NCBI GenBank assembly: GCA_903831925.1
Contig: CAIKZV010000711.1
Coordinates: 1-10,370 of the forward strand
From: an uncultured Burkholderiales bacterium
GTDB lineage: Bacteria > Pseudomonadota > Gammaproteobacteria > Burkholderiales > Burkholderiaceae_E
Direction: 5' to 3'
Length of the DNA stretch: 10,370 nt
Under the pieces are notes generated by a model. It worked only from the letters and a program-made list of their open reading frames with translations. It had not been told where the DNA came from and did no database searches. Below, piece by piece: positions 1 through 6,274 of the stretch. The first letter of the stretch is position 1; each line of letters begins with the position of its first letter. The position numbers and the translations under genes are program-made.

Positions 1-292
1 GATTCCAGGCAATGGCTGCGAGCAGCGCCGCGAAGATCACCCGATGATCGATGGCATAGGGGTCGACGATACCGGTGCCCACCGTGCCAGCCACGTGAAA
101 TCCGAAGACCGCGATGGCCAGCAGATTGAAGAGCGCAGCCCAGGCAACCGCCTGATGCGGCTTGAGAACGCCGGTCGAGACGACCGTCGCGATCGAGTTG
201 GCGGCGTCGTGAAAGCCGTTCATGAAATCGAAGACCAGCGCCAGCGCAACCAGAAATATCAGCAGATTCAGGCTGATCGAGGCGGTATGCAT
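1..292 (-). CDS. pit: Inorganic phosphate transporter, PiT family (N-terminal part, cut by window edge)
   Basis: Low-affinity phosphate (metal-phosphate) uptake permease of the inner membrane. I translated the minus strand by hand from the ATG at 292. It stays open to base 2, giving 97 codons, and the rest of the gene lies outside the window. Residues 1-25 begin MHTASISLNLL and form a hydrophobic first helix. This runs into the signature FDFMNGFHDAANSIATVVST, which contains the G-x-H-D-x-A-N-S motif typical of PiT carriers. Two further hydrophobic stretches follow. The start lies 43 nt after the stop of the DUF47 gene, an arrangement common for Pit and its accessory protein, so the two are probably co-transcribed. 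No clear Shine-Dalgarno sequence is visible before the ATG. The family assignment is secure. Whether the full gene is intact cannot be judged. Confidence 0.9.
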   Translation of the reverse strand, partial: MHTASISLNLLIFLVALALVFDFMNGFHDAANSIATVVSTGVLKPHQAVAWAALFNLLAIAVFGFHVAGTVGTGIVDPYAIDHRVIFAALLAAIAWN

Positions 293-335
293 GGCAGCGA
301 CGGTCGGGTAAGCGCGAGGTGCTCGTGAGTGCCGC

Positions 336-971
336 TCAGGCGTTCTCGAGCACGACGCCTTCGATGATGTTGGCGACGTCTTCGCAGCGGTCGGTGAGCG
401 TCTCGAGCAATTCGTAGATCGCTTTGAGCTTGATCAGCTGGCGCACGTCCGGCTCTTCGTGAAAGAGCTTCGACATCGCTGAACGCATGACCCGGTCGGC
501 ATCCGATTCGAGACGGTCGATCTCGATGCACAGCTTCAGGATGGCGTCGGCGTTAGCCATATCCGAGAGCAGGTTGACCGCCGAGCGCACCCGTTCGCAG
601 CACATCTGCGCAAGTGAGGCGAGTTGGACCGCTTCCGGGGTCATGGTCTGAATGTTGTAGAGCATGACCGACTCGGCGACATCCTGGGTGAGGTCGAGAA
701 TGTCGTCCATGCGCGTGATCAGCTTGTGGACGTCGTCGCGATCGAAAGGCGTGATGAAGGTCTTGTGCAGCAGCGCCACGGTTTCGCGGGTGACTTTGTC
801 GCCTGAATTCTCGATCTCGTCGATCGCCTGGATTTCGCGCTCGCGCAGTATCGGATCGCTGTAGTGCTCCATCAGGTGCACAAGATGATGAGCACCGTCG
901 ACGATCCGGTCGGCGTGCTGATTGAAGAGATCGAAGAAGCGCCCTTCGCGGGGCAGCAGTCGGCCGAGCAT
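336..971 (-). CDS. DUF47 family Pit accessory protein (PhoU-like)
   Basis: A 211-residue cytoplasmic all-helical protein of the DUF47/PhoU-divergent family, thought to modulate the neighbouring Pit phosphate transporter. The N-terminus MLGRLLPREGRFFDLFNQHA is characteristic of the family. It is followed by long helices rich in acidic residues with repeated E/D-x-x-x-D/E patterns (for example EIQAIDEIENSGD near residues 46-58 and RMDDILDLTQDVAESV near 87-102). In PhoU-type proteins such patterns bind metal clusters. Length is normal for the family, and there is no signal peptide or membrane segment. The gene sits 39 nt after the acyl-CoA synthetase stop and 43 nt before pit, so it is most simply read as the first gene of a phosphate pair. 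I see neither a terminator nor a strong promoter in the 39-nt gap, so read-through from upstream is possible. The ATG at 971 gives the family-typical N-terminus. Confidence 0.92.
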   Translation of the reverse strand: MLGRLLPREGRFFDLFNQHADRIVDGAHHLVHLMEHYSDPILREREIQAIDEIENSGDKVTRETVALLHKTFITPFDRDDVHKLITRMDDILDLTQDVAESVMLYNIQTMTPEAVQLASLAQMCCERVRSAVNLLSDMANADAILKLCIEIDRLESDADRVMRSAMSKLFHEEPDVRQLIKLKAIYELLETLTDRCEDVANIIEGVVLENA

Positions 972-1010
972 GGTTGGTATGAAGTGCAGGCGGGTAAGCA
1001 GGAGAACAGG

Positions 1011-2930
1011 TTATCGAAAACGGGACTCGTCGGGTTTGGTCAATGCAACAACGCCGCCTTCGCCGACCCGATCGATGATGCGCCGACCCAGGTCATTGCT
1101 GGCCTCGACCGCGGCGAGCGCCTCGCGCGGCGTCAGTGCCCTGCCGTCGAGCTTGAACTGGGGTTTGTCGAGCAAGGCATCCGGCATGCTTGCGCAAAAG
1201 GCGCGCAGGCGGCTGGCAACATCGGCGTCGGCCTCGCCCCACTGGTCGATCAATGGCGGCTTGAGCGTCTTGCCTGCCGCGTTGGTCGGCAGCGCCTGCG
1301 CAAAGACCACGTACTCGGGCACTTCGTAGGGCGCCAGATGCGCGGCGCAGTGCGCGCGGATCTCGTGCGCACTCACTGACTGCCCCGGTTTCAGGACCAG
1401 CACCGCCTTCAGGCGCTCCGAAAAGAGATGGTCGGGCACGCCAACGACCGCCGCGCGCAACACCGCCGGATGCAGGTAGAGCTTGTTTTCGACCTCGATG
1501 CAATAGACGTTCTGGCCACCGCGCACCACCATGTCCTTCTTGCGATCGAGCAGCCAGAGATAGCCTTCTTCGTCGATCCGGGCCCAGTCGCCCGACAGCA
1601 CGAAGCCGTCACGACGAAAGACCTCTGCCGTCTTGCCAGGCTCGTCCCAGTAGCCGGCATTGGTCTGCTGCCCACGGTAGGCCACCTCGCCGATCTGATT
1701 GGGCTCGGTCAATTCATTGCCCTGGTCGTCGAAAATGGCGATGTCGGTGTTGGGTGTGGCCAGCCCGCAGCTGGTGATCTTGCGAATCGCGTCTTCGGTC
1801 GGCAAGGCAAAGCCCAGCGCGGTGCTCTCCGAGACACTGCCGCCATTGACCATGGCCACCGGCGAAAAGCACCGGTGCAGCTGATTGATGTAGGTCTCCG
1901 ATGCGGCATGGCCACCGAAAAGGATCTTTTTCAACGACGAGCAATCATGCTGGGCGAACTCGGGATGGTTCATCATCATCCACAGCATGATCGGTGCCGC
2001 CACCGTCCAGGTGGCGCGCTCGGTTTCGATCAGCCTGATGGCGTCGAGCGGCGCAAAGGCACGCATGATCACGCACTTGCCGCCGGTCATCAGCGCCGGC
2101 ATGAAGTCGGTGTAGACCGCGGTGTTGTGATAAAGCGGCGGCATGCAGATGTTGATGTCATCAACGCTCAGCCCCTTGGCGGCATGCATGATGTTCTGTG
2201 CGCAGCCCAGGGCGTTGATGTGCATGGCCATCGTTCCCTTGGGAACGCCGGTGGTGCCGGAGGTGAACGAGATGGCGCACAGGTCCCATTCGTCGATGGC
2301 TGCATGAGCCGGTGCCTCGGCACCCTCACGGTTGAGTTCGGCAAAGCCCAGCGTGTGCGTCGGGGCTGGCCCCTCGGTGATGAACACATGCCTGACACTT
2401 GGCAACTGGCTGCGCACCGAGGCGAGCTTGTCCTGCCAGAGATCGGGTGATACGACGATGCCTTTTGCGCCGACCTTGTTGATCTGTGCAGCCAGACCCT
2501 CGGCGGTCAGGCCCAGGTTCACCGGTACGGCGATACCGCCCAGCGACACGATGGCCAGATAGCTGATGACGTATTCCGGGCAGCCCAGCGTCAGCAGGCA
2601 AAGCCGGTCGCCCTTTTCGAAGCCGAAGTCGCGCCTGAGTCTTGCTGCCACGCGCTGCACCTGTTTGCCCACCTGGCCCCAGGTCAGGCGCTGCCCGCCG
2701 GGATGAAACACATAGGCTTCTCGATCAGGGTAGCGCGCCACATTGGCCGCCAGCAGCTCGGCGATGTTGGCCGCGCGCTCCCTGTAGACCCAGATCTCGG
2801 ACCCTTCCCAGGCGATGCCCCGACCGCGCGGCGCACTGATTCGCTCGACCTGCCGGCCCAGCTCCGGATAGACCTCGCGCCAGGACTTGCATGTGCCGAC
2901 GGTCGGTCCCTGAATGTCCCACGCGCTCAT
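1011..2930 (-). CDS. Class I adenylate-forming enzyme, acyl-CoA synthetase (AMP-dependent)
   Basis: A 639-residue ANL-superfamily enzyme predicted to activate a carboxylic acid with ATP to an acyl-AMP and then transfer it to CoA. Visible motifs: P-loop SFTSGTTGVPKG (residues 221-232); the A7 aspartate and hinge in SGDWARIDEEGYLWLLDRKK (446-465), followed by DMVVRGGQNVYCIEVE; and the C-terminal catalytic Lys in AAGKTLK (Lys554). The A5 region reads NGGSVSEST (362-370) instead of the usual YGxTE. About 80 residues follow the catalytic Lys, and about 50 precede the usual AMP-binding domain, so it is longer than common 500-550-residue synthetases. The substrate cannot be read from the sequence; fatty or aromatic acids are both possible. 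The ATG at 2930 is supported by AGGAG seven bases upstream. It lies 50 nt after the DUF1841 gene and 39 nt before the DUF47 gene. Confidence 0.88.
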   Translation of the reverse strand: MSAWDIQGPTVGTCKSWREVYPELGRQVERISAPRGRGIAWEGSEIWVYRERAANIAELLAANVARYPDREAYVFHPGGQRLTWGQVGKQVQRVAARLRRDFGFEKGDRLCLLTLGCPEYVISYLAIVSLGGIAVPVNLGLTAEGLAAQINKVGAKGIVVSPDLWQDKLASVRSQLPSVRHVFITEGPAPTHTLGFAELNREGAEAPAHAAIDEWDLCAISFTSGTTGVPKGTMAMHINALGCAQNIMHAAKGLSVDDINICMPPLYHNTAVYTDFMPALMTGGKCVIMRAFAPLDAIRLIETERATWTVAAPIMLWMMMNHPEFAQHDCSSLKKILFGGHAASETYINQLHRCFSPVAMVNGGSVSESTALGFALPTEDAIRKITSCGLATPNTDIAIFDDQGNELTEPNQIGEVAYRGQQTNAGYWDEPGKTAEVFRRDGFVLSGDWARIDEEGYLWLLDRKKDMVVRGGQNVYCIEVENKLYLHPAVLRAAVVGVPDHLFSERLKAVLVLKPGQSVSAHEIRAHCAAHLAPYEVPEYVVFAQALPTNAAGKTLKPPLIDQWGEADADVASRLRAFCASMPDALLDKPQFKLDGRALTPREALAAVEASNDLGRRIIDRVGEGGVVALTKPDESRFR

Positions 2931-2936
2931 GGTTTG

Positions 2937-2941
2937 CTCCT
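2937..2941 (-). promoter_or_regulatory. Shine-Dalgarno site of the acyl-CoA synthetase gene
   Basis: The minus strand reads AGGAG followed by six bases and then ATG. This is the best ribosome-binding site in the left half of the window, and it fixes the synthetase start at 2930. The bases just upstream form a short palindrome, TGTCTTGACA, on the minus strand. Its TTGACA is too close to the start codon to be a useful -35 element for this gene. Confidence 0.6.
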
Positions 2942-2980
2942 GTCAAGACAGCAATTCTCTATCAGCCCGGCCATAAACCG

Positions 2981-3406
2981 TTACACCGCCCGCAGTACCC
3001 GCTCCAGATATCGCTCGTTGGAGGGCGGCTTGCCGTCGCGTTGGGCTTCCCAGAGCGTTTCGGCCAGCGCGTCGATCACGCGATGCGCTGCCTGGTGTTC
3101 GTCGCCACTTGTGCGAAGCAAGGCCTGCCAGGCAGCTCGAATGCCGGGAGGCTGGTCGATCTGAAGCTGCTCGGTCACCGACAGATGCATGCTCAGGTGC
3201 AGGAAGGGATTGGCACCCGGCCCGTCGGCGCTGAAGTCGGTGCTCAGGGCCGTCTGCTGATCGCTGAGCAGCGCGTGATATTCCGGATGCCGGGTGATCC
3301 AGTCGATCGCAATCGCCTCGATCGGTGTGATCGGCTGCGCGGCATGCTGTTTGCGCCAGGCGTCGCAAAAGAAGCGTCTGACCTCGTCACGGCTCGGATT
3401 GAACAT
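2981..3406 (-). CDS. DUF1841 family protein
   Basis: A 141-residue soluble protein of the DUF1841 family, of unknown function. I know the family mainly from Betaproteobacteria and Gammaproteobacteria. I recognise the N-terminus MFNPSRDEVRRFFCDAW and the central IEAIAIDWITRHPEYHALL, followed by a conserved NPFLHLSMHLSVTEQ segment with two His and a helical C-terminus ending in ERYLERVLRAV. No catalytic motif is evident. The frame stays open to 3541, but the extra 45 residues are Arg/Pro-rich and lie inside nth, so I start at the ATG at 3406, which gives the family N-terminus. The gene overlaps the 3' end of nth by 20 nt, so translation is probably coupled. Directly following nth is its usual place in betaproteobacterial genomes, as far as I recall. 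It ends with TAA, 50 nt before the acyl-CoA synthetase. Confidence 0.9.
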   Translation of the reverse strand: MFNPSRDEVRRFFCDAWRKQHAAQPITPIEAIAIDWITRHPEYHALLSDQQTALSTDFSADGPGANPFLHLSMHLSVTEQLQIDQPPGIRAAWQALLRTSGDEHQAAHRVIDALAETLWEAQRDGKPPSNERYLERVLRAV

Positions 3407-4085
3407 GTCGTTTTCGTCGTGTGGCGCCGGGCGCTTCGGCAGTGGTACCGGGCGGCGCTGTCTTGGGTTTATAGGGGCACAGGTCGGCCACCGGGCATCG
3501 CCAGCATTCCGGCTTGCGCGCTTTGCAGACATAGCGACCATGCAGGATCAGCCAATGATGGGCATCGATCAGAAAGGGCGCTGGAATGGCTTTGAGAAGC
3601 CCGCGTTCGACTGCAAGGGGTGTCTGGCCGGTGGCCAGTTTCAGTCGGTTCGCGACCCGGAAGATATGCGTGTCGACCGCCATGGTCGCCTCGCCGAAGG
3701 CGGTGTTGAGTACGACGTTGGCCGTCTTGCGCCCGACGCCGGGCAGGGCTTCCAGTGCCTCACGCTCGCGTGGTACCTCGCCCTGATGAAGCGCCAGGAG
3801 CATCGTGCAGGTCTCGATCAGGTGGCGGGCTTTCGAGTGATACAGACCGATGGTCCTGATGTGCGCCTCAAGCCCGTCGACGCCGAGCGCTGCGATCGCC
3901 GCCGGCGTGCGCGCCACTGCAAACAGCTTTCGGGTGGCGATATTGACGCTGCGATCGGTGGCTTGCGCCGACAGCAGCACCGCCACCAGCAGTTCGAAGG
4001 GGCTCGTGAATTCGAGCTCGGTGGTGGGCGTCGGATTAGCCGCCTGAAACCGCGTGAAGAGTTCAAGGCGATCGGCGAGTTTCAT
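3387..4085 (-). CDS. nth: Endonuclease III (DNA glycosylase/AP lyase)
   Basis: A base-excision repair enzyme that removes oxidised pyrimidines and cleaves the abasic site. The 232-residue protein has the helix-hairpin-helix LEALPGVGRKTANVVLN (residues 111-127) with the catalytic Lys120, and the catalytic Asp138 in AVDTHIFRVANRL. Both have the same numbering as the Escherichia coli enzyme. The C-terminal [4Fe-4S] loop is complete: Cys187, Cys194, Cys197 and Cys203 (C-x6-C-x2-C-x5-C). After it comes an unconserved Pro/Ala/Arg tail of about 25 residues, part of which overlaps the DUF1841 gene. The ATG at 4085 overlaps the TGA of the RnfB-like gene as ATGA, and no independent ribosome-binding site is seen, so expression is probably coupled to that gene. 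All catalytic and cluster residues are present. Confidence 0.97.
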   Translation of the reverse strand: MKLADRLELFTRFQAANPTPTTELEFTSPFELLVAVLLSAQATDRSVNIATRKLFAVARTPAAIAALGVDGLEAHIRTIGLYHSKARHLIETCTMLLALHQGEVPREREALEALPGVGRKTANVVLNTAFGEATMAVDTHIFRVANRLKLATGQTPLAVERGLLKAIPAPFLIDAHHWLILHGRYVCKARKPECWRCPVADLCPYKPKTAPPGTTAEAPGATRRKRHVQSEP

Positions 4086-4867
4086 GTCGGTGGGTTCAGT
4101 CGCGCCCGCGCGCGGGCCACCGCAGCCTCGATCATCGCGCGCTTGCGCTCGGCGCCGGCCTGGTTCGCCATATCGCCATCAGCGATGCCTGCCGAGGAGA
4201 CCGACGCGGTGACGGACGACATGATGGCCGATGTTTCGGCCGTCGCGGCCTCAGTCTCATGCTCGGCAAGTCGCCTGCGCTCCGATCGAGCCAGTCGCGT
4301 CAGTCTTGCGTCGCGCCGGTTCAGTCGCGCGCGCGCGGCGTCGCCATCTTCGCGGGTCCATCCGGCCAGCATACGGGGCGGCTCGATCATCTCGATGCAG
4401 TCGACCGGGCAGGGCGGCAGACACAGCGCGCAGCCGGTACACAGCTCGGGGATGATCGCGTGGAGCCGTTTCGGGCCGCCTGCAATCGCATCGACCGGAC
4501 AGGCCCGGATGCAGTGCGTGCAGCCGATGCACAGGTCGGCCACGATGCGGGCGATCTTGCGCGGCGCCTCGACGCCGCAGGACGCATCGAGCGCTGCCAC
4601 AGCCCGGCCGGTGACGTCGGCCAGCAGCGCGATGCCGACCGTCCCCCCGGGCGGACATCGATTGATCGGCGCCTGCTGGTCGACGATCGCCTCGGCATAG
4701 GGCTTGCATCCGCTGAATCCGCACTGCGTGCACTGGGTCTGCGGCAACACGCGATCGACCTGCCTGACCAGTTCGTCGCGATCGGACTGGTGAAGCTTGC
4801 GCGGCTGCGAGCCGCCCGGGGGTGGATCGCAGGCAGGGGGCGGCAGTGGCGGGCTCGAAAGACTCAG
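4082..4867 (-). CDS. rnfB: RnfB-type multi-cluster ferredoxin (stand-alone), start uncertain
   Basis: A soluble iron-sulfur electron carrier of the RnfB type, found here without the other rnf genes. The N-terminal Fe-S domain has CTQCGFSGC and then CPPGG (a C-x2-C-x4-C-x16-C pattern). Two bacterial 4Fe-4S motifs follow, CIGCTHCIRACPVDAI and CTGCALCLPPCPVDCI. After that comes a roughly 100-residue Arg/Ala-rich tail that looks helical and unconserved. The N-terminal membrane helix of true RnfB subunits is absent. Homology-like sequence begins about 20 residues before the first Cys, yet no ATG, GTG or TTG lies between the phaZ stop and codon GTG4750. I place the start at CTG4867, which overlaps the phaZ TGA as CTGA. 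The alternatives are GTG4999, deep inside phaZ, and GTG4750, which trims the domain. The stop TGA overlaps the nth ATG. The partner reductase is unknown. Confidence 0.8.
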   Translation of the reverse strand: MSLSSPPLPPPACDPPPGGSQPRKLHQSDRDELVRQVDRVLPQTQCTQCGFSGCKPYAEAIVDQQAPINRCPPGGTVGIALLADVTGRAVAALDASCGVEAPRKIARIVADLCIGCTHCIRACPVDAIAGGPKRLHAIIPELCTGCALCLPPCPVDCIEMIEPPRMLAGWTREDGDAARARLNRRDARLTRLARSERRRLAEHETEAATAETSAIMSSVTASVSSAGIADGDMANQAGAERKRAMIEAAVARARARLNPPT

Positions 4868-6111
4868 GCGTGTTCTCGGATGAATTCGCTGATCTGGGGC
4901 CGCACCATGGTCCGCCAGCGCCGGCCGCTGAAGATGCCGTAATGGCCGGCACCTTCGACGATGGTCTGGCGCTTCATGTGCGCCGGCAGCTTGCTGCACA
5001 GCTCGAGGGCTGCGCTTGTCTGACCGATGCCCGAGATATCGTCGAGTTCGCCTTCGATGGTGAAGAGGGCCACCTTCGTGATGTCTTCGGGTGTGACCGT
5101 CATCATGCGTCCCTCGAAGGGGACCTTCCAGATACCGCGCGCGAGACGATGCTCCTGGAAGACCGCCTTGATCGTATCGAGGTAGTACTCGGCCGGCAGG
5201 TCAAGCACCGCGTTGTACTCGTCGTAGAAGGCGCGATGACTGTCGGCGTCTTCGTCGGCGCCCCGCACCAGATTGTTATAGAACTCGCGGTGCGATTCGG
5301 TATGCCGATCGGGGTTCATGGCCACGAAGCCGGCGTGCTGCAGGAATCCGGGATAGACAAGCCTGCCGACGCCCTGATGGCGACCCGGCACACGATAGAT
5401 CACATTGCGCTCGAACCAGCTGAACGGTTTTTCAGTGGCGAGGTTGTTGACCGAGGTCGGGCTGCAACGGGTATCGATCGGTCCGCCCATCATGGTCATC
5501 GTGCGGGCCTGCTTCGGATCGTTCAGGCTCGCCATCATCGAGACCGCAGCCAGCACAGGCACGGTCGGCTGGCAGACCGATACCAGATGAACCTTTGGTC
5601 CGAGATGCCGGATGAACTCGATGGCATAGGCGATGTAGTCGTGCAGATGGAAGGGGCCTTTCGATAGCGGCACCTGCCGTGCATCGATCCAGTCGGTCAC
5701 ATAGACATCGTGATGCGGCAGCAGTCCCCTGACGGTATCGCGCAGCAGCGTGGCATGGTGGCCCGACAGGGGTGCAAAGACCAGCACCGTCGGGTCGGCG
5801 GGCCGACGCGACGCGGTCTTCGGAAACTGCCTTGCAAAGTGAATCAGTCGGCAGAAGGGCTTGTCGATCTCGACCTGCTCGAGCACCGGGACCGCCACGC
5901 CGTCGATTTCGGTCGTCTCCAGCCCCCATTTCGGCTTGTCGTAGTCCTTGCCCAAACGGTGCATCAGCTCGAAGCCGGCCGCCACGCGCGGGGCAAACGG
6001 CATGTAGGCATAAGGGCTGTAAGGATGGCTATAGAGTTTGCCAAGTGTCTGGGCCCAGCTCGACAGAGGGTTCAACACAGCTCTTTGAGCTTCTCGCAGT
6101 TGATAGAGCAC
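4864..6111 (-). CDS. phaZ: Intracellular poly(3-hydroxybutyrate) depolymerase
   Basis: Degrades stored native PHB granules in the cytoplasm, releasing 3-hydroxybutyrate units. The 415-residue protein matches the intracellular PhaZ1 family known from Ralstonia/Cupriavidus: N-terminus MLYQLREAQRAVLNPLSSWA, oxyanion-hole region VFAPLSGHHATLLRDTVRGL, and no signal peptide. In place of a lipase-box Ser, the nucleophile is Cys180 in VSVCQPTVP. This is the known feature of the family, in which a Cys-Asp-His triad is used. Asp357 or Asp358 in EGELDDISG and His390 in EGAGHYGIFSGRRW complete the triad. Length is typical. The start codon is GTG at 6111, supported by GGAG eight bases upstream and by the conserved N-terminus. 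The stop TGA overlaps the proposed CTG start of the RnfB-like gene, and phaZ is probably the first gene of the phaZ-rnfB-nth-DUF1841 unit. Confidence 0.95.
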   Translation of the reverse strand: MLYQLREAQRAVLNPLSSWAQTLGKLYSHPYSPYAYMPFAPRVAAGFELMHRLGKDYDKPKWGLETTEIDGVAVPVLEQVEIDKPFCRLIHFARQFPKTASRRPADPTVLVFAPLSGHHATLLRDTVRGLLPHHDVYVTDWIDARQVPLSKGPFHLHDYIAYAIEFIRHLGPKVHLVSVCQPTVPVLAAVSMMASLNDPKQARTMTMMGGPIDTRCSPTSVNNLATEKPFSWFERNVIYRVPGRHQGVGRLVYPGFLQHAGFVAMNPDRHTESHREFYNNLVRGADEDADSHRAFYDEYNAVLDLPAEYYLDTIKAVFQEHRLARGIWKVPFEGRMMTVTPEDITKVALFTIEGELDDISGIGQTSAALELCSKLPAHMKRQTIVEGAGHYGIFSGRRWRTMVRPQISEFIREHA

Positions 6112-6119
6112 GCGACTTA

Positions 6120-6123
6120 CTCC
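6120..6123 (-). promoter_or_regulatory. Shine-Dalgarno site of phaZ, supports GTG start
   Basis: The minus strand reads CGGAGTAAGTCGC directly before the GTG at 6111. GGAG with an eight-base spacer is a good ribosome-binding site. It supports GTG6111 over internal starts, in agreement with the family N-terminus MLYQL. Confidence 0.6.
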
Positions 6124-6147
6124 GATTGACAGTAGACAGAATCAGGC

Positions 6148-6176
6148 ATTGTCCTTGGCTGACTGCTGCGATGCAA
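6148..6176 (-). promoter_or_regulatory. Candidate sigma70-type promoter for phaZ
   Basis: In the 163-nt gap between the large flavoprotein gene and phaZ, the minus strand has TTGCAT (6176-6171), a 17-nt spacer, and GACAAT (6153-6148). The -35 matches consensus at only three positions and the -10 at four, so this is weak. The spacing is right, and it would give a leader of about 30 nt before the Shine-Dalgarno site. It is the best match I found in the gap. No operator palindrome is obvious. Confidence 0.25.
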
Positions 6177-6241
6177 ACTGAGCTGATCGCAAATGACGCT
6201 GGACGGACGACTCGCGCCGTCGGGAGGCGCCTGCCGCTGAT

Positions 6242-6267
6242 CCGGGCCGGCCAGACGGTCAGCCCGG
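6242..6267 (-). terminator. Strong GC hairpin just after the flavoprotein gene, possible terminator
   Basis: Eleven-base arms (6242-6252 and 6257-6267) pair around a four-base loop, with nine Watson-Crick pairs, one wobble and one mismatch. The hairpin begins seven bases after the TGA of the large gene. No T-run follows on either strand, so it is not a textbook intrinsic terminator. It may end or protect the fdxA-flavoprotein transcript. A weaker hairpin, GCGCC/GGCGC, lies further on at 6214-6230. Confidence 0.45.
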
Positions 6268-6274
6268 TGCCTGC

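Noticed and set aside
1428..2450. 340-codon open frame on the plus strand
   Set aside because: It is antisense to the acyl-CoA synthetase and rich in His, Arg, Gly and Asp, as a mirror of the real frame would be. No ribosome-binding site or domain supports it.
3407..3541. 45-codon N-terminal extension of the DUF1841 gene
   Set aside because: The extension overlaps nth, is Arg/Pro-rich and precedes the family-typical start MFNPSRDEV. It is judged to be chance open frame.
3294..4700. 468-codon open frame on the plus strand
   Set aside because: It lies wholly antisense to DUF1841, nth and the RnfB-like gene, which have clear family motifs. Its translation is low-complexity Arg/Ser/Ala/Gln with no domain, as expected for an open antisense frame in GC-rich DNA.
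4822..5667. 281-codon open frame on the plus strand
   Set aside because: It is antisense to phaZ, whose catalytic residues and length are all intact. It has no independent support.
4864..6111. Catalytic Cys in place of Ser in PhaZ as a sign of a dead enzyme
   Set aside because: The intracellular PhaZ1 family normally uses Cys as nucleophile, and the Asp and His partners are present, so this is expected rather than a defect.
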